From: Microbacterium marinum
GTDB taxonomy: Bacteria > Actinomycetota > Actinomycetes > Actinomycetales > Microbacteriaceae
Assembly: GCF_014204835.1 (NCBI RefSeq)
Contig: NZ_JACHMD010000001.1
Coordinates: 1,426,001 to 1,490,000 of the forward strand
Direction of reading: 5' to 3'
DNA length: 64,000 bases
Position numbers and translations under genes: made by a program. Positions 56,125 through 64,000 of the stretch are shown here, piece after piece (the first letter of the stretch is position 1; each line of letters opens with the position of its first letter). The notes beneath the pieces were generated by a model that saw nothing but the letters and a program-made list of their open reading frames with translations, did not search any database and was not told where the DNA came from.

Positions 56125-57702
56125 GTGACTTCCGGCGGCTCCTTCTACATCACCACCCCGATCTACTACCCCAGCGATCTGCCCCACATTGGGCACGGGT
56201 ACACCTCGGTGGCGGTCGACACGCTCGCGCGGTGGCACCGGCAAGCCGGCGACGACACCTGGATGCTCACCGGCACCGACGAGCACGGGCAGAAGATGCT
56301 CCGCGCCGCGACCGCGAACGGCGTCACCCCTCAGGAATGGGTCGACAAGCTCGTCGAAGAATCCTGGTTCCCGCTCCTGGAAACCCTCGAAGTCGCCAAC
56401 GACGACTTCATCCGCACCACCCAGGCACGCCACGAGGAGCGCGTCCAGAAGTTCGTGCAGGCGCTCTACGACAGCGGCTACATCTACGCCGGCGAATACG
56501 AAGCCCTCTACTGCGTGGGCTGCGAAGAGTTCAAACCCGAAGCCGAGATCGTCGACGGCACCGGCCCCTTCGAAGGCCTCAAGGTCTGCGCCATCCACTC
56601 CAAGCCCCTCGAACTGCTGCAGGAGAAGAACTACTTCTTCAAGCTCAGCGACTTCCAGGAGCGCCTCCTCGAGCTCTACAAGACCCAGCCCGACTTCGTC
56701 CGCCCAGACTCCGCGCGCAACGAGGTCGTCTCTTTCGTCAAGAGCGGTCTGAAGGACCTCTCCATCTCGCGGTCGGCCTTCGACTGGGGCATCCGCGTGC
56801 CGTGGGACGACTCGCACGTCATCTACGTGTGGGTCGACGCCCTCCTCAACTACGCCACCGCCGTCGGATACGGCACCGACCCCGAACAGTTCGACCGCCG
56901 CTGGCCCGCCTACCACGTCGTGGGCAAGGACATCCTCCGCTTCCACGCCGTCATCTGGCCCGCCATGCTCATGGCCGCCGGCCTCGAGGTGCCGCGCGGG
57001 ATCTTCGCCCACGGCTGGCTGCTCGTCGGCGGCGAGAAGATGTCGAAGTCGAAGCTCACCGGCATCGCCCCCACCGAGATCACCGACGTGTTCGGCGCCG
57101 ACGCCTACCGGTTCTACTTCCTGTCGGCGATCGCCTTCGGCCAGGACGGCTCGTTCTCGTGGGAGGACCTGTCCGCCCGCTACCAGGCCGAGCTCGCCAA
57201 CGGCTTCGGCAACCTCGCCTCGCGCACCGTCGCCATGATCGAGCGCTACTTCGACGGCATCCTGCCCGTCAGCGGCGACGCCGCCGAGAACGACCTGCGG
57301 GTGCAGAAGACGGTGTCGGATGCCGCAGCCGCAGCAGACCAGGCCATGACCGCGTTCCGCCCCGACCTCGCGATCGACGCGATCTGGACGATCGTCGACG
57401 ACCTCAACGGCTACATCACCGAGAACGAGCCCTGGGCGCTCGCGAAGGACGACGCGCAGCGCGACCGCCTGTCGACGGTCCTGTACACCGCTGCGGAAGG
57501 CCTCCGCGCTCTCGCCGTGCTGCTCTCCCCGGTCATGCCGGTCGCCACGCGCCGGCTGTGGGAAGCGCTCGGCGGCCCGGACTCCCTCGGCGAGCTCACC
57601 CAGCAGCCGCTGCGCGACGCGGGCACCTGGGGCCAGCTGCCGGCAGGAACGCGCGTGACGACGCTCACGCCGCTGTTCCCGCGCGTCGAGCAGACCGCAT
57701 GA
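56125..57702 (+). CDS. metG: Methionyl-tRNA synthetase
   Basis: 525 residues, a short-form MetRS. Class I signatures HIGH (PHIGHGY, near the N-terminus) and KMSKS (GEKMSKSKLTG); Zn-knuckle-like CVGCEEF with a later CAIH. The anticodon-binding domain follows; the C-terminal tRNA-binding EMAP domain is absent, as in many actinobacteria. GTG 56125 lies six bases after TAGAAT (56113-56118): leaderless. Overlaps tatD (ATGA). Confidence 0.97.
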   Translation: MTSGGSFYITTPIYYPSDLPHIGHGYTSVAVDTLARWHRQAGDDTWMLTGTDEHGQKMLRAATANGVTPQEWVDKLVEESWFPLLETLEVANDDFIRTTQARHEERVQKFVQALYDSGYIYAGEYEALYCVGCEEFKPEAEIVDGTGPFEGLKVCAIHSKPLELLQEKNYFFKLSDFQERLLELYKTQPDFVRPDSARNEVVSFVKSGLKDLSISRSAFDWGIRVPWDDSHVIYVWVDALLNYATAVGYGTDPEQFDRRWPAYHVVGKDILRFHAVIWPAMLMAAGLEVPRGIFAHGWLLVGGEKMSKSKLTGIAPTEITDVFGADAYRFYFLSAIAFGQDGSFSWEDLSARYQAELANGFGNLASRTVAMIERYFDGILPVSGDAAENDLRVQKTVSDAAAAADQAMTAFRPDLAIDAIWTIVDDLNGYITENEPWALAKDDAQRDRLSTVLYTAAEGLRALAVLLSPVMPVATRRLWEALGGPDSLGELTQQPLRDAGTWGQLPAGTRVTTLTPLFPRVEQTA

Positions 57703-58592
57703 CCACCGACGCCGCCGACCCGAGCGGCTACGTGCGTCAGCGCGAGCAGTCGGCGCGCGACGTCCGCTGGCCCGACGCGCCTGAGCCGCTCGCCGTCGCG
57801 GTCTACGACAACCACGCGCACCTCGAGATCGAAGACGGCGACGAACCGCGGTCGCTCGACGAGCAACTGTCCCGCGCGGCCGACGTCGGCGTCGTCGGCG
57901 TCGTGCAAGCCGGCGGCGACATCGAGTCCTCCCGCTGGTCCGCCTGGGCTGCGGCATCCCACCCGTCGGTGCTCGCGGCGGTCGCCATCCACCCCAACGA
58001 AGCTCCCGCCTACAAGTCAGCCGGACGGCTCGACGAGGCGATCGCGGTCATCGACGAACTCGCCGCGCAGCCGCGGGTGCGTGCGGTGGGGGAGACCGGC
58101 CTCGACTTCTTCCGCACGGAGGAGGACGGGCTGCCGGCCCAGTTCGAGAGCTTCGAGGCGCACATCGACATCGCCAAGCGTCACGACCTCGCCATGCAGA
58201 TCCACGATCGCGACGCGCACGACGCGGTCCTCGAGACCCTCGAACGCGTCGGCGCGCCCGAGCGGACCGTCTTCCACTGCTTCTCGGGCGACGCGGACAT
58301 GGCGCGGTACAGCGCCGAACGCGGCTACTGGCTCAGCTTCGCCGGCAACGTCACCTTCAAGAACGCGCAGAACCTCCGGGATGCCCTCGCCGTCACGCCG
58401 CGCGAGCGCATCCTCGTCGAGACCGACGCGCCGTTCCTCACGCCGACGCCCCACCGCGGGCGGCCCAACGCGCCGTACCTGATCCCGGTCACCGTGCGGT
58501 TCATGGCCGCCGAGCTCGGCGTGGACGTCGACGAGTTCTGCGCGCAGCTCGCGCAGAACACCCTCGAGGTCTACGGGTCGTTCAGCGACTGA
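57699..58592 (+). CDS. tatD: TatD-family metal-dependent deoxyribonuclease
   Basis: 297 residues. Metal ligands: YDNHAHLE (His-x-His), GETGLDFFR (Glu), MQIHDRDAHD, VFHCFSGDADM and LVETDAPFLTP (Asp). An N-terminal extension of about 30 residues precedes the domain. A 3'-5' exonuclease family linked to DNA repair or quality control. ATG 57699 overlaps the metG stop; metG-tatD is a common actinobacterial pair. Its 3' end overlaps the convergent LacI gene by 11 bp. Confidence 0.93.
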   Translation: MTTDAADPSGYVRQREQSARDVRWPDAPEPLAVAVYDNHAHLEIEDGDEPRSLDEQLSRAADVGVVGVVQAGGDIESSRWSAWAAASHPSVLAAVAIHPNEAPAYKSAGRLDEAIAVIDELAAQPRVRAVGETGLDFFRTEEDGLPAQFESFEAHIDIAKRHDLAMQIHDRDAHDAVLETLERVGAPERTVFHCFSGDADMARYSAERGYWLSFAGNVTFKNAQNLRDALAVTPRERILVETDAPFLTPTPHRGRPNAPYLIPVTVRFMAAELGVDVDEFCAQLAQNTLEVYGSFSD

Positions 58593-59652
58593 CCGAGGGC
58601 GCCGCCGGCATCGAACCCGCCGGCGCCGTCGGCACCGAGCCCGCCAGCGCCGCCGTCGGAGACGCTAGCGCGCCCACGGGAGGACGGGTCGTGGACCCCG
58701 GGACGAGCTCCCACGGCAGGTCCACGACGCGTGGCCCGTCGTCGAGGAGCGCCGCCGGAAGCGTCGCGAACATCGCCTCCGCGGCGAGGTCCGGACGGAT
58801 GCAGACGTGGGTGACGCCGAGGCGGCGGTTCACCGCGCAGTCGCTCGAGCACAGCGCCACGAGCTGCACGTCGCGCGGGATGATGAGCCGCATCTCCTCG
58901 AGCTGGAGGTACACATCCGGCCCGTCCTCCGCGCCGGCGAACACCGCGTCGGCGCCGGCCGCGAGGGCCTCCGTGAGCACGCGCGGAAGGGTGCGGCGGG
59001 CGGCATCCACCGTTCGCACCATCGGCTCACGACCACGGACCGAGCTCCAGATCTCGTAGGCGGCCCGGCCGATGTCGTCGCGCGGTCGACCGCCCGACTC
59101 GGTCAGGAACACGATGCGTTGCGCGCCCGCACGCTCGAGCTCGTCGAGCCCCGCCCGCACGGCGGCGTCGAAGCCGGTGCGGATGCTGAGCCCGCGCGAC
59201 CCGTCGACATACTGGTCGTCCGCCACGATCGGGATGCCGCGTGCGATCGCCGCGCGCAGCAGCGCCTGACTGCCGCGGGCATCGGGCACGTACAGTGCGT
59301 CGAGCGTGGTGCCGGCGATGAGGTCGGGGTTGGACTCGGGGAGCACGGTCACGGTGAAGCCGTGCTCGGCAGACGCCCGCACGAGCGAGGTGAGCTTGCG
59401 GGTGCGCTCCCACTCCCAGCGGCGGTCGGGCTCATCGTCGTCGGCCATCACGAAGCCGACCGTCATCGTCCGTCCGCTCCGCAGCGCCGCCGCGTGACGG
59501 TTGGGCACGTAGCCGAGATCGGCGGCGATCGCCTTGATGCGCTCCCGCGTCTCGGGACGCATGCTGCCGCGGTCGTTGAGCGCCTGGCTGATGGCCGCCG
59601 TCGACACGCCTGCGGCGCGGGCGATGTCCTTCAGCGTGACGCTCGGGCTCAT
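58582..59652 (-). CDS. LacI-family regulator translationally coupled to hemA
   Basis: 356 residues. HTH: TLKDIARAAGVSTAAISQAL; ligand domain without the usual C-terminal FDD motif, ending LVPGSTTRPPVGALASP and an unusual Ala/Pro/Ser tail of about 30 residues. ATG 59652 overlaps the hemA stop (ATGA), so it is expressed with hemA. The target and ligand are unknown; it has no sugar gene neighbours. The 3' end overlaps tatD by 11 bp. Confidence 0.85.
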   Translation of the reverse strand: MSPSVTLKDIARAAGVSTAAISQALNDRGSMRPETRERIKAIAADLGYVPNRHAAALRSGRTMTVGFVMADDDEPDRRWEWERTRKLTSLVRASAEHGFTVTVLPESNPDLIAGTTLDALYVPDARGSQALLRAAIARGIPIVADDQYVDGSRGLSIRTGFDAAVRAGLDELERAGAQRIVFLTESGGRPRDDIGRAAYEIWSSVRGREPMVRTVDAARRTLPRVLTEALAAGADAVFAGAEDGPDVYLQLEEMRLIIPRDVQLVALCSSDCAVNRRLGVTHVCIRPDLAAEAMFATLPAALLDDGPRVVDLPWELVPGSTTRPPVGALASPTAALAGSVPTAPAGSMPAAPSVSR

Positions 59653-60923
59653 GCCTGCTCGCCCTCGTCCCCGGACCCCGGCTCGGCGCTCTCCGGCAGC
59701 ACCGTGCGCACGGCATCGGCCCACGACGCTCCGAAGCCGTTCGACGCGAGGGTGTGTCCCCGCGCGATCAGCTGGTGCATCATGACGCCCGAGAAGTGAC
59801 GGAGCGCCGTCTCGACCTCGGGGGAGTCGCCGCGGCGGCGCGCCCGGGTGAGCTCCTCGTCGAGGATTCCCTGCACGAAGTGGCGGAGGTCCACGACCGA
59901 CGGCGCGACCTCGTGCACCCGACGGGCGGCGGCGTGACGCTGCGCGGCGGCCTGCACGATCTCGCGGGCCTGCCCGACGGTGACGGCCTCGTCGACCGGG
60001 GCGTGCAGGCGGATGGTCTCGAGGTCGAGGAGGTCGATGCCCGGCAGGAGTGCCACCCCGGGATCGACGTTGCGCGGCAGGCCGAGGTCGATCACGACCT
60101 GCGGAGCCGTGCTCCCGGCCCGGGCCGCCGCGTGCGCACCCGCTTCGAGGGCGAAGGTGTCGGTGGTCGCGGTGCAGGTGACGACGACGTCGGCGGCCGC
60201 GGCCTCGGCCGCGTAGTCGTCGACGCTCACGTGGACGAGATGCTCGCGGTGCGCGAACTTCTGGCGTCCCGAGCGGGAGTGCACGCGGATGTCCTGCGCG
60301 CCGACGGCGCGGAGGGCGGCGAGAGCTGCGGCCGCGTAGCGTCCGGTGCCCACAAGGAGCACGCGGGCGCGGGCCCAGTCGTCGATGCGCGGGGAGACGA
60401 GGTCCACGGCGAGGCGGACGAGCGAACGCCCGGACTCGCCGAGCCGCGTGGTGTTCTTGACCGTGCGCGAGGTCTCCGTTGCACGCTGGAAGAGGTGCTC
60501 CAGTGGCGCCGTGGTCAGGCCGTGCTCCCGCGCGGACTCGAGGGCGCGACGGACCTGCCCGGCGATCTCGTCCTCGCCGACGGCGACCGAATCGAGACCG
60601 GATGCCACGGAGAAGAGGTGATGGGCGACCTGGTTGCCGTGCGCGAAGTCGACGTTCTCCCGGAGCGCCCGATACGGGAGCTGGGCGGCGTCCGCGATCG
60701 CCTCCATCGCGGCATCCATCGCGGGAACGGGGGAGCCGTGGTCGGGGTCGTCGGCGAGGTCGAAGTACGCCTCGAAGCGATTGCAGGTGGCGAGGACGAC
60801 CGCACCGCGCACGGAATCGTGCACGGTCGAGAGCTGGCCTGCGAGGTCGTCGCCGACCGTCGACAGCCGCTCGAGAGAATCGAACGGCGTGGAACGCTGA
60901 TGAGCGGTCAGACAGACGAGCAC
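59649..60923 (-). CDS. hemA: Glutamyl-tRNA reductase
   Basis: 424 residues. Catalytic Cys47 in VVLATCNRFEAYFDL; SVAVGEDEIAGQVRRAL; HLFQRATETSRTVKNTT; NADPH domain with VLLVGTGRYAAAALAAL; VIDLGLPRNVDP. It makes glutamate-1-semialdehyde from Glu-tRNA, the first step of C5 haem synthesis. GTG 60923; the -10 TATACT (60953-60958, minus) lies about 30 bp upstream, and GAGGGGG lies 11 nt before the start. Divergent from hemE; shares its promoter region. Confidence 0.96.
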   Translation of the reverse strand: MLVCLTAHQRSTPFDSLERLSTVGDDLAGQLSTVHDSVRGAVVLATCNRFEAYFDLADDPDHGSPVPAMDAAMEAIADAAQLPYRALRENVDFAHGNQVAHHLFSVASGLDSVAVGEDEIAGQVRRALESAREHGLTTAPLEHLFQRATETSRTVKNTTRLGESGRSLVRLAVDLVSPRIDDWARARVLLVGTGRYAAAALAALRAVGAQDIRVHSRSGRQKFAHREHLVHVSVDDYAAEAAAADVVVTCTATTDTFALEAGAHAAARAGSTAPQVVIDLGLPRNVDPGVALLPGIDLLDLETIRLHAPVDEAVTVGQAREIVQAAAQRHAAARRVHEVAPSVVDLRHFVQGILDEELTRARRRGDSPEVETALRHFSGVMMHQLIARGHTLASNGFGASWADAVRTVLPESAEPGSGDEGEQA

Positions 60924-60951
60924 AGTGCGGAGAACCCCCTCGGATCGGCAT

Positions 60952-60958
60952 TAGTATA
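60952..60958. promoter_or_regulatory. Overlapping bidirectional -10 between hemA and hemE
   Basis: TAGTATA at 60952-60958 reads as TAGTAT on the plus strand (for hemE) and TATACT on the minus strand (for hemA), so one AT-rich element can serve both directions. Next to it is a near-palindrome TCGATTAACCGA (60959-60970). The gap is only about 60 bp. Confidence 0.55.
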
Positions 60959-60985
60959 TCGATTAACCGATTCGAGGAGCTCATC

Positions 60986-62104
60986 ATTCCGGCCCCCAGC
61001 CATCCCCTCATCGCCCACCGCACCCTGCACTCGCGTCTGATCCGGGCGCTGCTCGGCGACCGGCCCGCGCAGACCCCCGTCTGGTTCATGCGCCAGGCCG
61101 GAAGGTCTCTGCCGGAGTACCGGGCGCTGCGATCGCAGGGGACCATGCTCGAAGCCTGCCTCGACCCCGCGCTGGCCAGTGAGATCACCCTGCAGCCGGT
61201 GCGTCGCCACGGCGTCGACGCCGCCATCTTCTTCAGCGACATCATCGTGCCGCTGGCGCTCCTCGGCATCGACGTCGAGATCGCGGCCGGCCGCGGCCCG
61301 GTGTTCTCGCGCCCCCTCCACACCGCGGCGGACATCGCCCGGACGGTCGCGATCGATCCGGCGAGCCTGACTGAGCGGGGCGGTGCCATCGCGGATGCCG
61401 TGGCGCGCACGACGGCGATGCTCGCAGAGGAGTCCGAGCGTCGCGGTGAGCCGCTGCCGCTCATCGGATTCGCCGGTGCGCCCTTCACCCTGGCGGCCTA
61501 CCTCGTCGAAGGCGGACCGTCGAAGGACCACATGGCCGCGCGGCGGCTCATCCACACCGACCGACCCGCCTGGGACGACCTCACCTCGTGGCTCGCGGAG
61601 GTCACCGGCCGGTTCCTCGCCCTGCAGATCGAGGCGGGCGCGAGCGCCGGTCAGCTGTTCGACTCGTGGGCGGGGGGTCTGCACCCGGACGACTACCGGG
61701 ACGCCGTCCTGCCCTCGTCGGTGGCGGCGCTCGCCCACGCGCGCGGCCTGTCCCTGCCCGACGGCGTGGACCGGCTCCCGCTCGTCCACTTCGGCGTGGG
61801 CACCGGAGAGATCCTCGCCGACATGGCGACGCCCGACATCGATGCGCTCGGCGTCGACTACCGCGTCCCCCTCGACGAGGCGCGTCGTCGGATCGGCCGC
61901 GACCTGACCCTGCAGGGGAACCTCGACCCCGCACTGCTGTTCGCGCCCGAGGCGACCCGCACGGCCGCAGTGCACCGGATCCTCGAGGCCGGCCGCGCCG
62001 CTCGCGCGCACGTCTTCAACCTCGGGCACGGTGTCCCGATGGATGCCGATCCTGACGCGATCACCTCGGTCGTCCGCACCGTCCACGACTGGCGGGCACC
62101 GTGA
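60986..62104 (+). CDS. hemE: Uroporphyrinogen decarboxylase, non-canonical start
   Basis: About 372 residues. Signatures: HSRLIRALLGDRPAQTPVWF with MRQAGRSLPEYR (usually RQAGRYLPEYR), FFSDIIVPLALLGI, LIGFAGAPFTLAAYL, LHPDDYRDAVLPS, NLGHGVPMDADPD. It converts uroporphyrinogen III to coproporphyrinogen III. No ATG, GTG or TTG exists in frame near the conserved start. The Shine-Dalgarno GAGGAG (60974-60979) points to ATT 60986 (six-base spacing) or ATC 60983. Overlaps the next gene by GTGA. Confidence 0.93.
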   Translation: MPAPSHPLIAHRTLHSRLIRALLGDRPAQTPVWFMRQAGRSLPEYRALRSQGTMLEACLDPALASEITLQPVRRHGVDAAIFFSDIIVPLALLGIDVEIAAGRGPVFSRPLHTAADIARTVAIDPASLTERGGAIADAVARTTAMLAEESERRGEPLPLIGFAGAPFTLAAYLVEGGPSKDHMAARRLIHTDRPAWDDLTSWLAEVTGRFLALQIEAGASAGQLFDSWAGGLHPDDYRDAVLPSSVAALAHARGLSLPDGVDRLPLVHFGVGTGEILADMATPDIDALGVDYRVPLDEARRRIGRDLTLQGNLDPALLFAPEATRTAAVHRILEAGRAARAHVFNLGHGVPMDADPDAITSVVRTVHDWRAP

Positions 62105-63501
62105 CCTCAGCGTCTTCGGTCGGGGCCGACCGTCACGACATCGTCGTGATCGGTGGCGGCATCGCGGGTCTGACCATCGCCTGGGAGGCCGCGCGCGCCG
62201 GTCGCGACGTCGTCGTACTCGAAAGCTCGGCAGCCACCGGGGGGATGCTGCGCCGCGGCGTCATCGCGGGCATCGAGGCCGACCTCGGAGCCGAGTCCTT
62301 CGCGACGCGGACGTCGGGCGTCGTCGACCTCGTCGCCGACGCCCGACTGCCGGTGCAGTTCGTCGAGCCGCGCCCCGCGGGGGCGCACCTCGCCTACCGG
62401 GAGCCGTGGGCCTTCGGCGCGCTGCGCCGGACGCGCCGCGCGCCGCTTCCGCGCCGCGCCCTCATCGGCATCCCGGCCGATCCTGCCGCGCCCGATGTCG
62501 CGCGCATCCTCGGGCGCGACGGGGTCCGTCGCGCCCTCGCCGAGCCGGCGCCGGCGCACGTCGAGGACGAGCCGTCGCTCGCCGACCTGGTCACCGCGCA
62601 GCTGGGCGAGGCCGTGGCCACGCGCCTGGTCGAGCCGCTGTGCCGCAGCGTGTACTCGCATGACGCCGCGTCGGTGCGGCTCTCGGCGCTGCACCCGACG
62701 CTGTGGGCCGAATACGTCGCGCGGGGTTCGCTGACCGCGGCGGTCGATGCGTTGGCGCCGGCCGCGCGGGCGGGCTCCGCCGTCCGTGGGGTCGAGGGCG
62801 GCCTGTGGCGGCTGGCCGCGGAGCTCCACGCCGCGGCGCTGCGCGCGGGCGCGGTGATCCGCACGTCCGCTCCGGTGGTCTCGGTGTCGGCCGGGGTCGA
62901 CGGCGCAGTCGTCCTGCGGGGCGGCGAGACCGTCCACGCGGGGCAGGTCGTGATCGCCACCGGCCCGTCGGCGGCGGCGCGGCTCCTGGACGTCGAGGTG
63001 GCGCCGGCGGCGCCGGTGAGGCTGACCGTCGCGGAGATCACGGCGCACGGGCTCACCCGCGCCCCGGTGGGCTCCGGCGTGATCGTGGCGCCCGACGTCC
63101 CGACGCCCGCCAAGGCTCTCACCCACGTCGACGCCAAGTGGGAGTGGGCCGCAGCAGCTCTCCCGCCCGGTACCTCTGTCGTCCGGCTGTCCGCGCGCGA
63201 CGGTGACGCCGGCGGCCTCGACACCCCGGCCGACATCGCCCGCGCGATCCGTGTCCTCACGGGCGTCCACGTGGCGCCGGCCGAGGTCCGCGCGCACACG
63301 CGCGTGGACTGGCCGGACGCCGTCTGCACGCCGACGACCCGTGCGCTGCTGGCCGGTGCCGCTCAGCGTCACGGCATCCATCTCGCCGGCGCCATCGCCG
63401 CCGGGACGGGCCTCGCTTCGGTGATCCCGCACGCGCGGCGCGTTGCCGCCGATCTTCTCTCCCACCCCATCCCTCACGAAGGAGCACGTCATGTCCGCTG
63501 A
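62101..63501 (+). CDS. hemY: Coproporphyrinogen III oxidase (HemY/CgoX type)
   Basis: 466 residues. FAD-binding GxGxxG in IVVIGGGIAGLTIAWEAARA, VVVLESSAATGGMLRR, and the C-terminal GIHLAGAIAAGTGLASVIPHA. HemY-type oxidases in Gram-positive bacteria make coproporphyrin III. GTG 62101 overlaps the hemE stop. Next to hemQ, so it fits the coproporphyrin branch. Confidence 0.93.
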   Translation: MTSASSVGADRHDIVVIGGGIAGLTIAWEAARAGRDVVVLESSAATGGMLRRGVIAGIEADLGAESFATRTSGVVDLVADARLPVQFVEPRPAGAHLAYREPWAFGALRRTRRAPLPRRALIGIPADPAAPDVARILGRDGVRRALAEPAPAHVEDEPSLADLVTAQLGEAVATRLVEPLCRSVYSHDAASVRLSALHPTLWAEYVARGSLTAAVDALAPAARAGSAVRGVEGGLWRLAAELHAAALRAGAVIRTSAPVVSVSAGVDGAVVLRGGETVHAGQVVIATGPSAAARLLDVEVAPAAPVRLTVAEITAHGLTRAPVGSGVIVAPDVPTPAKALTHVDAKWEWAAAALPPGTSVVRLSARDGDAGGLDTPADIARAIRVLTGVHVAPAEVRAHTRVDWPDAVCTPTTRALLAGAAQRHGIHLAGAIAAGTGLASVIPHARRVAADLLSHPIPHEGARHVR

Positions 63502-64000
63502 CGACGCGTCAGCCCCCGGCCTCGGCTACACCCTGTTCGCGATCCTCGCCGGCCCCCGGCCGCGGGATGCCGCGCCCACGCCTGCCGACCTCGACGCGCT
63601 CCGCGCCGTGGTCGACGGCTTCGAGGCGTCGGGTGTCACCCTGCGCGGCCTGTACGACGTGACCGGGATGCGTGCGGAGGCCGACCTCATGGTGTGGCTC
63701 CACGGCGAGGACCCGGCCGCGCTGCAGAAGGCGCTCCGCGAGCTTCGGCGCAGCGCCGCCCTCGCGGAGTTCGACAACGTGTGGAGTGCGATGGGCGTGC
63801 ACCGCGAGGCGGAGTTCAACAAGCGCCACGTGCCCGGCTATCTGCGCGGCGAGCACGCCCGCGAGTGGCTGTGCCTGTACCCGTTCGTGCGCAGCTACGA
63901 GTGGTACCTGCTGCCCGAGGAGGAGCGCTCGCGCATGCTGGCCGAGCACGGCCGACAGGGTGCGAAGTTCCGCGACGTGGTCGCGAACACGGTGTCGACC
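63491..64000 (+). CDS. hemQ: Coproheme decarboxylase HemQ/ChdC, 3' end cut by window
   Basis: About 170 residues are visible, starting at ATG 63491 with AAGGAG seven bases before it. GYTLFAILAGP, then DLMVWLHGEDPAALQKALREL, then the catalytic-Tyr region LYPFVRSYEWYLLPEEERSRM, as in actinobacterial ChdC. It decarboxylates coproheme to haem b. The gene is cut by the window end. Its start overlaps the hemY stop by 11 bp. It shows the pathway is the coproporphyrin-dependent one. Confidence 0.94.
   Translation, partial: MSADDASAPGLGYTLFAILAGPRPRDAAPTPADLDALRAVVDGFEASGVTLRGLYDVTGMRAEADLMVWLHGEDPAALQKALRELRRSAALAEFDNVWSAMGVHREAEFNKRHVPGYLRGEHAREWLCLYPFVRSYEWYLLPEEERSRMLAEHGRQGAKFRDVVANTVST

Overview
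The window is about 64 kb of very GC-rich, densely coded chromosome from an actinobacterium. A Microbacterium-like member of the Microbacteriaceae fits best. The reasons are the codon use, the class Ib nrdHIEF operon, the Gram-positive (coproporphyrin) haem branch ending in HemQ, the Pmt-type mannosyltransferase, the HrpA helicase, four LacI regulators, and many genes that appear to start at or next to their transcription start. I saw no rRNA, tRNA, CRISPR array, prophage or insertion sequence. The genus is inference, since nothing in the window names it.

Layout. 1-986: end-truncated MFS transporter. 1438-5262: nrdHIEF class Ib ribonucleotide reductase. 5377-11542: a LacI repressor divergent from a fused tandem HAD hydrolase and a complete ECF-type importer (S, fused A-A, T). 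11613-17829: small membrane proteins (two DoxX-like paralogues, DUF3817), MarR, an RlmG/RsmC-like methyltransferase, a NYN/OST-HTH protein, a Gfo/Idh/MocA oxidoreductase and an M20 peptidase. 17961-23183: a LacI regulator plus a ChvE-MmsAB-type monosaccharide importer, linked by a shared operator sequence. 23298-28146: quinone-oxidoreductase-like MDR protein and HrpA. 28196-45093: a ten-gene minus-strand block of FHA protein, membrane Ser/Thr kinase, 1989-residue extracellular protein, MoxR ATPase, DUF58, transglutaminase-like membrane protein, membrane FHA protein, PP2C phosphatase, tail-anchored repeat protein and FHA/helical protein. 45188-47668: Pmt mannosyltransferase and RsmI, divergent. 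47691-54911: MalEFG-type oligosaccharide importer, GH42 beta-galactosidase and its LacI regulator. 54912-55558: an intergenic array of about 37-bp repeats. 55559-58592: ArsR-type regulator, metG, tatD. 58582-64000: LacI, hemA, hemE, hemY-type oxidase and hemQ (cut by the window end).

The most interesting block is 28196-45093. It encodes a membrane Ser/Thr kinase, a PP2C phosphatase and three FHA-type proteins. It also encodes a tail-anchored protein whose cytosolic part is mostly copies of an acidic-x-Thr-hydrophobic motif, and the same short motif recurs in the kinase tail and in two FHA proteins. This looks like a self-contained phospho-threonine/FHA assembly circuit. It is joined to a MoxR-DUF58-transglutaminase-like set, in which the transglutaminase-like core seems to have lost its catalytic Cys and His, and to a giant Ig/cadherin-like surface protein. 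Function is inferred; the order, overlaps and motifs are read directly. Other points worth checking are a hemE with no ATG/GTG/TTG start, a repeat array between lacI and metG, a LacI-controlled ECF importer with tandem HAD domains, and a very regular -10/N6/start-codon geometry in thirteen genes.
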